Shown one piece after another: positions 53,027 to 60,404 of a DNA stretch of 64,000 nt (its first letter is position 1; each line of letters begins with the position of its first letter). Source of the DNA: Flavobacterium piscisymbiosum (GTDB lineage Bacteria > Bacteroidota > Bacteroidia > Flavobacteriales > Flavobacteriaceae); the NCBI RefSeq assembly GCF_020905295.1, contig NZ_JAJJMM010000001.1, positions 1-64,000 of the forward strand. Direction: 5' to 3'. The notes under the pieces were generated by a model. That model searched no databases. It was not told where the DNA came from and worked only from the letters and a program-made list of their open reading frames with translations. The position numbers were made by a program, and so were the translations under genes.

Positions 53027-53980
53027 ATGAAAAAATATACAAATACAGGAAGTAAAGATACTCGTTCAGGTTTTGGAGCGGGAATGACTGAACTAGGTCA
53101 AAAAAACGAAAAAGTAGTAGCACTTTGTGCTGATTTAATTGGATCATTAAAATTTGATGATTTCAAAAAAAATCACCCGGAGCGTTTTTTCCAAATTGGT
53201 ATTGCAGAAGCTAACATGATTGGTATCGCTGCAGGTTTAACAATTGGAGGAAAAATTCCTTTTACAGGAACTTTCGCTAACTTCTCTACAGGAAGAGTTT
53301 ACGATCAAATTCGTCAATCTGTTGCTTATTCTGATAAAAACGTAAAAATCTGTGCTTCTCACGCTGGTTTAACATTAGGAGAAGACGGAGCAACTCACCA
53401 AATCCTTGAAGATATTGGTTTAATGAAAATGTTGCCAGGAATGACTGTAATCAATACTTGCGATTACAACCAAACCAAAGCTGCAACATTAGCATTAGCA
53501 GATCATCACGGCCCTGCTTATTTACGTTTTGGTCGTCCGGTTGTACCTAACTTTATGCCAGCTGACGAACCTTTCGTAATTGGAAAAGCAATTTTATTAA
53601 ACGAAGGAACAGATGTAACAATCGTTGCAACAGGACACTTAGTTTGGGAAGCTCTGATCGCTGCAGAAGCATTAGAAGCTAAAGGAATTTCTGCCGAAGT
53701 AATCAACATTCACACTATTAAACCCCTTGACGAAGAAGCGATTCTAAAATCATTGGCAAAAACTAAATGTGTGGTAACCGCAGAAGAGCACAACATTCTT
53801 GGAGGTCTTGGAGAAAGCGTTTCAAGAGTATTAGCTTTAAACAATCCTGCTCCACAAGAGTTTGTTGCTGTAAACGATAGTTTTGGTGAATCTGGAACTC
53901 CTGAGCAATTAATGGAAAAATACAAATTAAACAATCAAGCAATTGTTGAAGCTGTAGAAAGAGTTATCAAAAGAAAATAA
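53027..53980 (+). CDS. Transketolase, C-terminal subunit
   Basis: A 317-aa C-terminal half. RSGFGAGMTELGQ near the start, the pyrimidine-binding domain (PERFFQIGIAEANMIGIAAGL with the catalytic Glu) and the C-terminal domain ending GESGTPEQLMEKY are present. It pairs with the preceding N-terminal subunit as a two-gene operon. Confidence 0.95.
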   Translation: MKKYTNTGSKDTRSGFGAGMTELGQKNEKVVALCADLIGSLKFDDFKKNHPERFFQIGIAEANMIGIAAGLTIGGKIPFTGTFANFSTGRVYDQIRQSVAYSDKNVKICASHAGLTLGEDGATHQILEDIGLMKMLPGMTVINTCDYNQTKAATLALADHHGPAYLRFGRPVVPNFMPADEPFVIGKAILLNEGTDVTIVATGHLVWEALIAAEALEAKGISAEVINIHTIKPLDEEAILKSLAKTKCVVTAEEHNILGGLGESVSRVLALNNPAPQEFVAVNDSFGESGTPEQLMEKYKLNNQAIVEAVERVIKRK

Positions 53981-54004
53981 TTTTAAATTTTCTTACTTTA
54001 TATC

Positions 54005-54034
54005 AAAAACCCCGAAATCACTTTCGGGGTTTTT
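54005..54034 (+). terminator. Terminator after the transketolase genes
   Basis: The stem AAAACCCCGAAA / TTTCGGGGTTTT has a 4-6 base loop and T run. A near-identical inverted copy lies at 54445-54477. Confidence 0.85.
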
Positions 54035-54444
54035 AGTTTGTACTAAAGAATAAACATCAGCACAAGGAAAGATCAGTAAAAAAACACAGCTAACGGACTC
54101 GAACCTGAATTAACAAAATTCAAAACCAGACAAATCTGAACTTCTCTAACTTCAGATGCTGAACTAAATAATTGATGATACCCCCCAAGCACATCATTAT
54201 AAGTTTAAAAAAAATCATGACTCCATCTTATTAGACTCATAGCTTCTTTCTATTTTACAACATCCTTAACCGATCTTTAATTTCAACAAAAGTCCTACTA
54301 AACTCTTGCTGTTTTCTTTAAACATTTGATTGTTATTCTTACAAACCTACTATTTTGTTTTAGATATTCATTACGGGAAAACGTAAACTGATAAATTAAT
54401 CTCTAAAAACTTTACACTTTTATACCAAAAAGTTTTTTGACCAT
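54035..54444. other. Gene-free stretch between two terminators
   Basis: About 410 bases without a credible gene or RNA. It is framed by two nearly identical terminator hairpins in opposite orientation. Confidence 0.6.
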
Positions 54445-54477
54445 AAAAAAACCCCGAAAGTGATTTCGGGGTTTTTA
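54445..54477 (-). terminator. Terminator after the FKBP-like lipoprotein gene
   Basis: This is the inverted near-identical copy of the terminator at 54005-54034, 21 bases past the minus-strand stop codon. Confidence 0.85.
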
Positions 54478-54497
54478 GTTTATTATTAATCAAAAAG

Positions 54498-55703
54498 TTA
54501 ATTCTTTTTAACCGGGTATGTTTTATCAAGATGAATTCTTAAACGGCCTGAAGCTTTATAATCCTCTTCTACAAATTTTCTAGGATTAGTTGAAGACTCC
54601 GGCTTGGCAGGATCTGTAAGTTCTCCTGTTGGCTTTCTAGGAATCCCCCAAGGCTCATACTCATCTGTATTTGGAGTATTCGGATTATCTGCAGTAGGAT
54701 CCCACGGATAATAGAATCTCGCTCCGTAATTAAAAGGCTCTCCGTTTAAAGTTCCATTACCAATTTGTCCTGTTGGTTTTGTAAGTTCAAACAAAGTAGT
54801 AAACCCATCACCATCATCATCAAAATCTAAATAATCAGCTATTCCGTCACCATCTGTATCATCAATTAATTCCTTTGGCGGATTTGGATATTTAGTTGTA
54901 TTTCTAAAATCATAAAGATAACCATCACCATTAAGATCTTCTAAATAATCAGGAACACCATCACCAACAGTAATTCTTTGTCCGGTTGACGAAGAAGTAC
55001 TATATTCATTATCCATTCTCTGAAGATCAAATAGCTTAAAACTAAATACTAAACAAGAATATGCCGCACCATCAGTACCTACAGTACCATTGTAATAAGC
55101 TAAACCTGAAGGTAAAAACATAACTCCCGCACCAAAATTATCATAGGTAATAACACCATTTCCTGCGGTCGTCGAAGTACCCGTTTTAAATTGAGGAAAA
55201 ATCTCAGACCAGCCCTCGATCACAGTGCCTTCAGGTGAGTATGCGAATAAATTAAAAGTTTCTGCATTTCCATAAGAACTATCAAAAACTTTTCCATTTA
55301 ACAAATTACCTGAATAAGAAGTTACTATCCTATCTGTATTTGTAGGCGAATTTCCTGATCCTTTTCTTAAGGATAAAAAATAAACCTCATAATCTACATC
55401 ATTACTATAGACAGGTCTGGTCTGCAATGGATACTCTTTTTGATCCCAAATTGAAACATTTCCATCACCAGGAACTATTTTTTTTATCACGACATCCAGA
55501 TCCTGCGGAGTTCCGGGAGCATGTATAACAGTCATGTAATTTGTCTTTAAATAATTAACAATAGAATCATTATCAGCTTTGTATTGTTCTTTATAATCTC
55601 TTAGAGGCACAGTTACAACATCATCATCATCATCACTTTTATTACAAGACACAATCCCTATTCCTGCAAGTAATAAAATAAAATAATATTTAAATTTATT
55701 CAT
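54498..55703 (-). CDS. FKBP-type peptidyl-prolyl isomerase-like lipoprotein with Ca-binding repeats
   Basis: A 401-aa lipoprotein with signal peptide and lipobox GIVSC (Cys about 20), then an Asp-rich spacer. An FKBP-like domain (about 110-235) shows TSYSGNLLNGKVFDSSYGN, VIEGWSEIFPQFKTG and a MFLPSGLAYYN loop. The C-terminal third has thrombospondin type 3-like calcium repeats (DLNGDGYLYD and DDTDGDGIADYLDFDDDGDG). It would lie on the cell envelope and aid folding of exported proteins. Isomerase activity is not certain. Confidence 0.82.
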   Translation of the reverse strand: MNKFKYYFILLLAGIGIVSCNKSDDDDDVVTVPLRDYKEQYKADNDSIVNYLKTNYMTVIHAPGTPQDLDVVIKKIVPGDGNVSIWDQKEYPLQTRPVYSNDVDYEVYFLSLRKGSGNSPTNTDRIVTSYSGNLLNGKVFDSSYGNAETFNLFAYSPEGTVIEGWSEIFPQFKTGTSTTAGNGVITYDNFGAGVMFLPSGLAYYNGTVGTDGAAYSCLVFSFKLFDLQRMDNEYSTSSSTGQRITVGDGVPDYLEDLNGDGYLYDFRNTTKYPNPPKELIDDTDGDGIADYLDFDDDGDGFTTLFELTKPTGQIGNGTLNGEPFNYGARFYYPWDPTADNPNTPNTDEYEPWGIPRKPTGELTDPAKPESSTNPRKFVEEDYKASGRLRIHLDKTYPVKKN

Positions 55704-55782
55704 TATTGTTAATTTTTTAAGTGCGCAAGATACAATATTGATTTATTTTTGTAAAGAATTTAACTTTCAATTTAGAAAAATT

Positions 55783-56172
55783 ATGCGAATAGATAAATAC
55801 TTATGGTGCGTACGTTATTACAAAACCAGAAATATGGTTACTGAGGCCTGTAAAAAGAACCATGTTACAGTAAATGGGCAGGTTGCCAAACCATCAAAAG
55901 AAGTCTTTCCAACAGATAAAATTACCTTTAGAAAAGATCAGATTACACAAATTATTACTGTACTTGACATTCCCGAAAGTCGTGTTGGGGCAAAACTGGT
56001 AGATATATACAGAAAAAATGAAACCCCAGCCGAAGCTTACGCACATTTAGAATTACTAAAACTATCTAAAGAACACTATCGTAAAACCGGCACAGGAAGA
56101 CCAACTAAAAAAGACAGAAGAGATATCGACGAATATGGTAATGATATTATTGATGATGAAGAAACTGAGTAA
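55783..56172 (+). CDS. RNA-binding S4-domain protein (Hsp15-like)
   Basis: A 129-aa protein whose N-terminal S4 domain (MRIDKYLWCVRYYKTRNMVTEACKKNHVTVNGQ) resembles Hsp15, which rescues stalled 50S subunits carrying peptidyl-tRNA. The basic C-terminal tail (RKTGTGRPTKKDRRDIDEYG) is typical. I start at ATG 55783; the longer frame begins with TTG in the promoter region. Confidence 0.87.
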   Translation: MRIDKYLWCVRYYKTRNMVTEACKKNHVTVNGQVAKPSKEVFPTDKITFRKDQITQIITVLDIPESRVGAKLVDIYRKNETPAEAYAHLELLKLSKEHYRKTGTGRPTKKDRRDIDEYGNDIIDDEETE

Positions 56173-56188
56173 AGTCCAAATTTTTTAA

Positions 56189-56204
56189 TCCCGAAGCTTC
56201 GGGA
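56189..56204. repeat. 16-base perfect palindrome TCCCGAAGCTTCGGGA
   Basis: It lies in the gap between the S4 gene and the PRTase gene, beside AATTCCAA-type low-complexity sequence. Related palindromes occur at 22892-22913 and 29124-29141. Confidence 0.55.
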
Positions 56205-56282
56205 CCAAATTCCAATCAAAAAATCTGAAATCTAAATTCTAATATCTAAAATTCTAATTGTATTTTAGCAAAAAAATAAATC

Positions 56283-56783
56283 ATGAGCAAAAACATCATC
56301 TTAACAAATCAGGAAATCGAACATAAAATAAAACGTATCGCCTATCAGATATACGAAACATTTGTTGACGAAGAAGAAGTTGTAATTGCCGGAATTGCTT
56401 CTAACGGATCTATTTTTGCCCAAAAAATTGCTTTAGCCTTAAGCACGATTTCAACACTTAAGGTTTCTCTTTGCGAAGTTAAAGTCGACAAACAAAATCC
56501 GCAGTTGCCTATACAAACTTCTTTAACAAAGGAAGAATACGAAAATAAAGGATTGGTACTTGTAGACGACGTCTTAAATTCGGGCACTACATTAATCTAT
56601 GCTGTTCGTCATTTCTTAGACGTTCCGTTAAAGAAATTCAAAACAGCAGTGCTTGTGGATCGAAATCATAAAAAATATCCTGTAAAGGCCGATTTTAAAG
56701 GTATCTCCTTATCGACCTCTTTATTAGAGCATGTTCAGGTTGTTTTTGACGACAACGGCGACGATTATGCTTTTTTAAGCTAA
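56283..56783 (+). CDS. Phosphoribosyltransferase, PyrR-like
   Basis: A 166-aa type I PRTase with the PRPP-binding motif VLVDDVLNSGTT near residue 95. The overall layout, including IVAGIASNG-like strand (VVIAGIASNGSIFAQKI), is closest to PyrR, which regulates pyrimidine genes or has weak uracil PRTase activity. The exact substrate is uncertain. It converges with aroK and overlaps it by 9 bases. Confidence 0.82.
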   Translation: MSKNIILTNQEIEHKIKRIAYQIYETFVDEEEVVIAGIASNGSIFAQKIALALSTISTLKVSLCEVKVDKQNPQLPIQTSLTKEEYENKGLVLVDDVLNSGTTLIYAVRHFLDVPLKKFKTAVLVDRNHKKYPVKADFKGISLSTSLLEHVQVVFDDNGDDYAFLS

Positions 56784-57293
56784 GATTTCAAGAATATCCT
56801 GAACTGTTTCATCGACAGCTTTATTATCAACCGAAACTTTATGTTGTGCGTGGTTATAATAATAGCTTCTGTCGAACAAATGCTTTGCGATAAACTCTCT
56901 CATTTCCTCTTCATTCATATTAGCAATTAGCGGGCGTTTGCTTTTGTTATGAATTAATCTATTATATAAAGTATCGATTGAAGCCTTTAAATAAATCGAG
57001 GCAACATCATCTCTTTTTAATAATTCATGGTTATTGGCATAACAAGGTGTTCCTCCGCCTAAACCTATGATGCTATTTTCTGAAGATTGAAGTAATTCCA
57101 GAAACATTTCATGCTCTAATTTCCTAAAATGGATCTCTCCAAATTGCTCGAAAATCTCATTTATAGATAATTTTGCTTTATTTTCGATACATTTATCTAA
57201 ATCCAGAAACGGAATATTTGTAATTTTTGACAAGTTTTGGGCAATTGTTGACTTTCCGCAGCCCATATATCCTAATAATATAATCTTTTTCAT
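56775..57293 (-). CDS. aroK: Shikimate kinase
   Basis: A 172-aa P-loop kinase phosphorylating shikimate in aromatic amino-acid synthesis. The Walker A GYMGCGKST lies at residues 8-16, the shikimate-binding DLDKCIE (near 31) and IGLGGGTP (near 77), and the lid RPLI near residue 120. Length is normal. Confidence 0.94.
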   Translation of the reverse strand: MKKIILLGYMGCGKSTIAQNLSKITNIPFLDLDKCIENKAKLSINEIFEQFGEIHFRKLEHEMFLELLQSSENSIIGLGGGTPCYANNHELLKRDDVASIYLKASIDTLYNRLIHNKSKRPLIANMNEEEMREFIAKHLFDRSYYYNHAQHKVSVDNKAVDETVQDILEILA

Positions 57294-57364
57294 TTTAATA
57301 AGAACCTAAAAATTAAGGTGTTGTAAATTTTGAGTAAAAAAAGACAAATTTATAATAAATAAGC

Positions 57365-57396
57365 TTGCAAATATCAAAAATAACTCCTTATATTTG
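57365..57396 (+). promoter_or_regulatory. Predicted promoter of the tRNA-Lys genes
   Basis: TTG (57365-57367), 21 bases and TATATTTG (57389-57396) are followed by GCACCCGC, the same block that follows the rRNA -7 boxes. It lies 25 bases before the first tRNA-Lys. Confidence 0.8.
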
Positions 57397-57420
57397 CACC
57401 CGCATTCAAGGAAAGAATAT

Positions 57421-57493
57421 GACTCGATAGCTCAGTTGGTAGAGCACATCACTTTTAATGATGGGGTCCTGGGTTCGAGCCCCAGTCGGGTCA
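57421..57493 (+). tRNA. tRNA-Lys (TTT), copy 1
   Basis: A 73-base cloverleaf: acceptor GACTCGA / TCGGGTC, D arm TAGCTCAGTTGG, anticodon loop CTTTTAA (TTT), T arm CTGGGTTCGAGCCCCAG. It is identical to copy 2 at 57533. Confidence 0.97.
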
Positions 57494-57532
57494 CAAAATT
57501 TGTGATTTACAAAATACTTTCCCTGATAGCAT

Positions 57533-57605
57533 GACTCGATAGCTCAGTTGGTAGAGCACATCACTTTTAATGATGGGGTCCTGGGTTCGAGCCCCAGTCG
57601 GGTCA
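57533..57605 (+). tRNA. tRNA-Lys (TTT), copy 2
   Basis: It is identical to copy 1; the 112-base spacing indicates a tandem duplication. A terminator follows at 57610. Confidence 0.97.
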
Positions 57606-57609
57606 CAAA

Positions 57610-57642
57610 AGGTCGAGTATTTATTTACTTGACCTTTTTTTA
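57610..57642 (+). terminator. Terminator after the tRNA-Lys pair
   Basis: The 10-bp stem AGGTCGAGTA / TACTTGACCT (one G-U pair) is followed by seven T. It lies just before tRNA-Leu, so tRNA-Leu may need read-through or its own promoter. Confidence 0.75.
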
Positions 57643-57644
57643 TT

Positions 57645-59246
57645 TTAGGCCACGTGGAGAAACGGTAGACTTGCCATCTTGAGGGGGTGGTGCTCGTAAG
57701 GGCGTGTGGGTTCAAATCCCACCGTGGTCACTTGACGGGGCAAAGAAGATTTTTTCTTCTTTGCCCCGTTATTCTTTGGGTCTAATTCCTCATTAATTAA
57801 GTAAACTAGCTGAACGACCTCATTTATTCTTGTGGTTCGAAACTGCTTTTCTTCGATTGTGAATTTTTCAGGATATATTGAACCGATAATATTCCGAAAG
57901 TGAGTTAGATCCGCTTCACTACAACATTCGTTTAGCCTCATTAAATTTTTTATTCCTGCTTTTAATAGATCGGTAATACTAATGTTCTCTCCTGCTAAAT
58001 CTGCTAATTTAATTTCAAGTCGATGAATTTTATTGTCATAATCCGTTTTCATCTCAGTGTAATCTTTCACTTCAATCTTTCTTGAAGCCAGCAAATCTCT
58101 GATATAAGAAATCTTCTGTTCAAATTCTTTCAGCTGAGAAATGACTCTGTTCTTTTCTGCGATTGATTCCTTATTGAAATCATTAAAATATTCTTTAACA
58201 GCCGTAATGTAAATCTTTTCTGTTTGAGGTTTTGGAATATACTTTCTCAGTTGATCGTAGAAAATGCGGTTAACCTCACATGATCTGATTCTGTAATTAC
58301 AGCCTTTATAGCAATGATAATATGAATAATGACTATTCCTGCCTTTAGATATGCTTGCAGTTAAAATTTTATCGCATAAAGGGCATTTAAATAAACCTCG
58401 AAGCGGAAACGGTTCGGAGGTTACCGACTTAGTCCTGAAATTCTTTCTTCGTCCGTCTAAAACATCCTGAACAAGATAAAACAGCCCTTCAGAAATTAAC
58501 GGCTCATGCGATCCCATTACATATTTTGCTTCCTCATCCTTATATTTGGGAATCAATATTTTTCCGCAGTAAACAGGATTACGGATCTGTCTCCAAAAAT
58601 TATTTTTACTCGTTTTAAGTCCTTTCATTTTCGCCTGAAGAAAAATCTGTTCTGTATTAAAAATATCTTTTGCAATTTCTTCAAAACACCATTTTAAGAT
58701 AGATGCTTCAGGCTGGTCAAACGTTATATATTTCTTACCATCTTCGGTAATTTTATTTATATAACCAGACGGAGCCAGCCCCATGTAACGCCCCTCTTTC
58801 CTTGCTCTTCTCATACCGTGAAAAGTGTTTAATGCCCGTCTGTCATTTTCTACTTCAGGAGCTGCAAGATAAAAAGCAAGCATCATTTTGTTTTCTGGAA
58901 TAGACAAATCCAAAGGCTGTTCTATTGCCTGAGGCTCGACACCAAGTCTTCTCAGTGTATTAATCATCTGGTATGCATCACCTGCATTTCTGCTGAATCT
59001 GTCCCATTTGGTGAACAAGATAAAATCAGTTTTGTTTTTGTACTTTTTAATTGTTGCCAGATAAAGTTTCCATTTGGGTCTATTAAATGTTTTTGCAGAA
59101 TGATCTTCATAAATAACATCCCTTATATAAATAGAATTAATCTCACAATACTTTCTTAGCATTTCCTCTTGGTTTCTTTGAGAGTAACCTTTTTCCGCTT
59201 GCTCGTCCGTACTCACTCTCACGTATAAATCTGCTGTCTTTTTCAT
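57645..59246 (-). CDS. Large serine recombinase (integrase) reading through the tRNA-Leu gene
   Basis: A 533-aa recombinase. The N-terminal resolvase domain has the catalytic Ser12 in YVRVSTDEQ and a later DFILFTKWDRFSRN. A recombinase domain follows, then a zinc ribbon (CPLCDK and CYKGCNY) and a coiled coil (about 365-435). The last 28 or so codons, ending VGFEPTRPYEHHPLKMASLP and HVA, are read antisense from the whole tRNA-Leu gene, and the stop codon abuts the tRNA 5' end. The C terminus would therefore change on excision. It is the probable integrase of the element. Confidence 0.9.
   Translation of the reverse strand: MKKTADLYVRVSTDEQAEKGYSQRNQEEMLRKYCEINSIYIRDVIYEDHSAKTFNRPKWKLYLATIKKYKNKTDFILFTKWDRFSRNAGDAYQMINTLRRLGVEPQAIEQPLDLSIPENKMMLAFYLAAPEVENDRRALNTFHGMRRARKEGRYMGLAPSGYINKITEDGKKYITFDQPEASILKWCFEEIAKDIFNTEQIFLQAKMKGLKTSKNNFWRQIRNPVYCGKILIPKYKDEEAKYVMGSHEPLISEGLFYLVQDVLDGRRKNFRTKSVTSEPFPLRGLFKCPLCDKILTASISKGRNSHYSYYHCYKGCNYRIRSCEVNRIFYDQLRKYIPKPQTEKIYITAVKEYFNDFNKESIAEKNRVISQLKEFEQKISYIRDLLASRKIEVKDYTEMKTDYDNKIHRLEIKLADLAGENISITDLLKAGIKNLMRLNECCSEADLTHFRNIIGSIYPEKFTIEEKQFRTTRINEVVQLVYLINEELDPKNNGAKKKKSSLPRQVTTVGFEPTRPYEHHPLKMASLPFLHVA
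57648..57730 (+). tRNA. tRNA-Leu (GAG), attachment site of the element
   Basis: An 83-base class II tRNA with acceptor GGCCACG / CGTGGTC, anticodon stem CCATC / GGTGG around TTGAGGG (anticodon GAG), a variable arm, and T arm GTGGGTTCAAATCCCAC. The adjoining serine recombinase and mobilization genes mark its 3' end as the probable integration site. Confidence 0.95.
57735..57769. repeat. 15-bp perfect hairpin just inside the element
   Basis: The arms ACGGGGCAAAGAAGA (57735-57749) and TCTTCTTTGCCCCGT (57755-57769) with a five-T loop lie four bases after tRNA-Leu, inside the recombinase frame. It could terminate tRNA-Leu transcription or be a recombinase site. Confidence 0.75.
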
Positions 59247-59415
59247 CCCTTTTCTTCTTTAAATAGTTTAAAACCGTTACTCTGGCAAGCAGTCGCAAAA
59301 AATCTAATACTCTTCCTGCCTGTTCAAGCGTTACATCTACATTCTCATCTTTCAGCATTTTCATGGCTTGCTCTGCCGTCATTTTTCCTCTTTCATTCTC
59401 ATCTTCATTTCTCAT
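59143..59415 (-). CDS. Small protein overlapping the recombinase gene
   Basis: A 90-aa protein when started at 59415 (MRNEDENERGKMTAEQAMKM); a start at 59433 or 59382 is also possible. The segment DENVDVTLEQAGRVLDFLRLLARVTVLNYLK is helical and typical of small ORFs placed beside integrases in Bacteroidota elements. It overlaps the recombinase by 104 bases. A possible role is in recombination, but nothing proves it. Confidence 0.6.
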   Translation of the reverse strand: MRNEDENERGKMTAEQAMKMLKDENVDVTLEQAGRVLDFLRLLARVTVLNYLKKKRDEKDSRFIRESEYGRASGKRLLSKKPRGNAKKVL

Positions 59416-59434
59416 TTCACAATTCCTCTTCATT

Positions 59435-59462
59435 AAAAAAAGACCGAGTCTCGGTCTTTTTT
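59435..59462. terminator. Palindromic terminator in the element
   Basis: The perfect palindrome AAAAAAGACCGAG / CTCGGTCTTTTTT can act in both directions. It separates the recombinase pair from the upstream minus-strand operon. Confidence 0.75.
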
Positions 59463-59514
59463 GTTCCACAATCATTCATCGGCATAAAGTTAAAACACTT
59501 TTCTCTTTTTATCC

Positions 59515-59536
59515 TGCGCAAAATTTGGGTAGGATA
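59515..59536 (+). repeat. Element-specific motif TGCGCAAAATTTNNNTAGGATA, copy 1
   Basis: The same 22-base motif with the three middle bases changed recurs at 63536-63557. In this copy TATCCT / AGGATA form short inverted arms around it. Confidence 0.6.
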
Positions 59537-59564
59537 ACACAAATATAAAACCTAATCTACTGAG

Positions 59565-59591
59565 GATGATAAGTAAAATTTACTTATCATC
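59565..59591. repeat. 27-base perfect AT-rich palindrome
   Basis: The arms GATGATAAGTAAA and TTTACTTATCATC are separated by one base. It lies in the 250-base gap downstream of the small-paralog genes; an operator is one possibility. Confidence 0.65.
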
Positions 59592-59708
59592 ACTCAATCC
59601 AATTTTTGATTCTGACAAAGATAAAATGCTTTTCTCTCACTTTCATGGACATAATATGTCCATAAAAATGGTGCTATCATTATTGATAGACTTATTTAGT
59701 ATTAGGAT

Positions 59709-60026
59709 TCATTTATCTTCCTTCTGCTTATTGAGCATTCTGTATATTTCATCCAGAACCTCTATTTCTGCACTTGGAATAAGCTGAAGGGCAAGTTCCA
59801 GAACAGAACCTATGTATATTTCTCTGTTATCAAGTTCATCCGAATAAATGATATTCAGGCACATTCGGATGAGATTCACTCCCAGACACGTCATATCTGT
59901 GTATCCATAAAATCTTATCTCACGTATTGATTCCCCTTCTTTGTCCTTGGCAGGCTTGAGCACTTTAAAATGATAAGATGCAAAATCTTTAAATTCTTCC
60001 AATGTTTTTATTTTGTCAGTTTCCAT
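59709..60026 (-). CDS. Small element protein, paralog A
   Basis: A 105-aa soluble protein (METDKIKTLEEF start; an upstream TTG is less likely) sharing its plan with the next gene upstream: METDxIK at the start, an EIRFYGY-type motif, NLIRMC, and ALQLIPSAEIEVLDEI near the end. No named family is recognised. The shared motifs and tandem order indicate a duplication. Confidence 0.68.
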   Translation of the reverse strand: METDKIKTLEEFKDFASYHFKVLKPAKDKEGESIREIRFYGYTDMTCLGVNLIRMCLNIIYSDELDNREIYIGSVLELALQLIPSAEIEVLDEIYRMLNKQKEDK

Positions 60027-60045
60027 AATTTTCAAATATTAAATC

Positions 60046-60393
60046 TTAATCTAGACATTCTGTTTCTTTTCTATTTTCTGAAAACAGATCTGTAATCTCA
60101 TTTAAAAATTCAAATTCGTCAACTGGAAATAATTGCAGTGCAATCCCCAGTATAAACCCAACATCAATGTATTTGTTTTGAATCGTTGGCGGAACTTCTG
60201 CGCTGTCCTGATCTAAAGCGATAATGCACAGCCTCATCAGGTTTCTAACAACAGAACCGAGTTCGCAATAGCCATAAACCCTGATCTCTGCATTATACAT
60301 CCCTCTTTTATCCTCTGCTTTTTTCAGGGTATTAAGCAGTCTTCCGCTTAACACCCTGATGTCTTCCAGTTTTTTGATTTCATCGGTTTCCAT
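60046..60393 (-). CDS. Small element protein, paralog B
   Basis: A 115-aa relative of the gene at 59709-60026, with METDEIKKLED, EIRVYGY, NLMRLC and ALQLFPVDEFEFLNEI in matching order. It lies 11 bases downstream of the HEPN-like gene, so the three genes look like one operon. Function unknown. Confidence 0.68.
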   Translation of the reverse strand: METDEIKKLEDIRVLSGRLLNTLKKAEDKRGMYNAEIRVYGYCELGSVVRNLMRLCIIALDQDSAEVPPTIQNKYIDVGFILGIALQLFPVDEFEFLNEITDLFSENRKETECLD

Positions 60394-60404
60394 AACTTCT
60401 GTTT

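Noticed and set aside
54080..54130. GGACTCGAACCTGAATT, like the T arm of a tRNA read from the other strand
   Set aside because: The T stem cannot be closed and no acceptor or anticodon arm is present; probably chance or a very old remnant.
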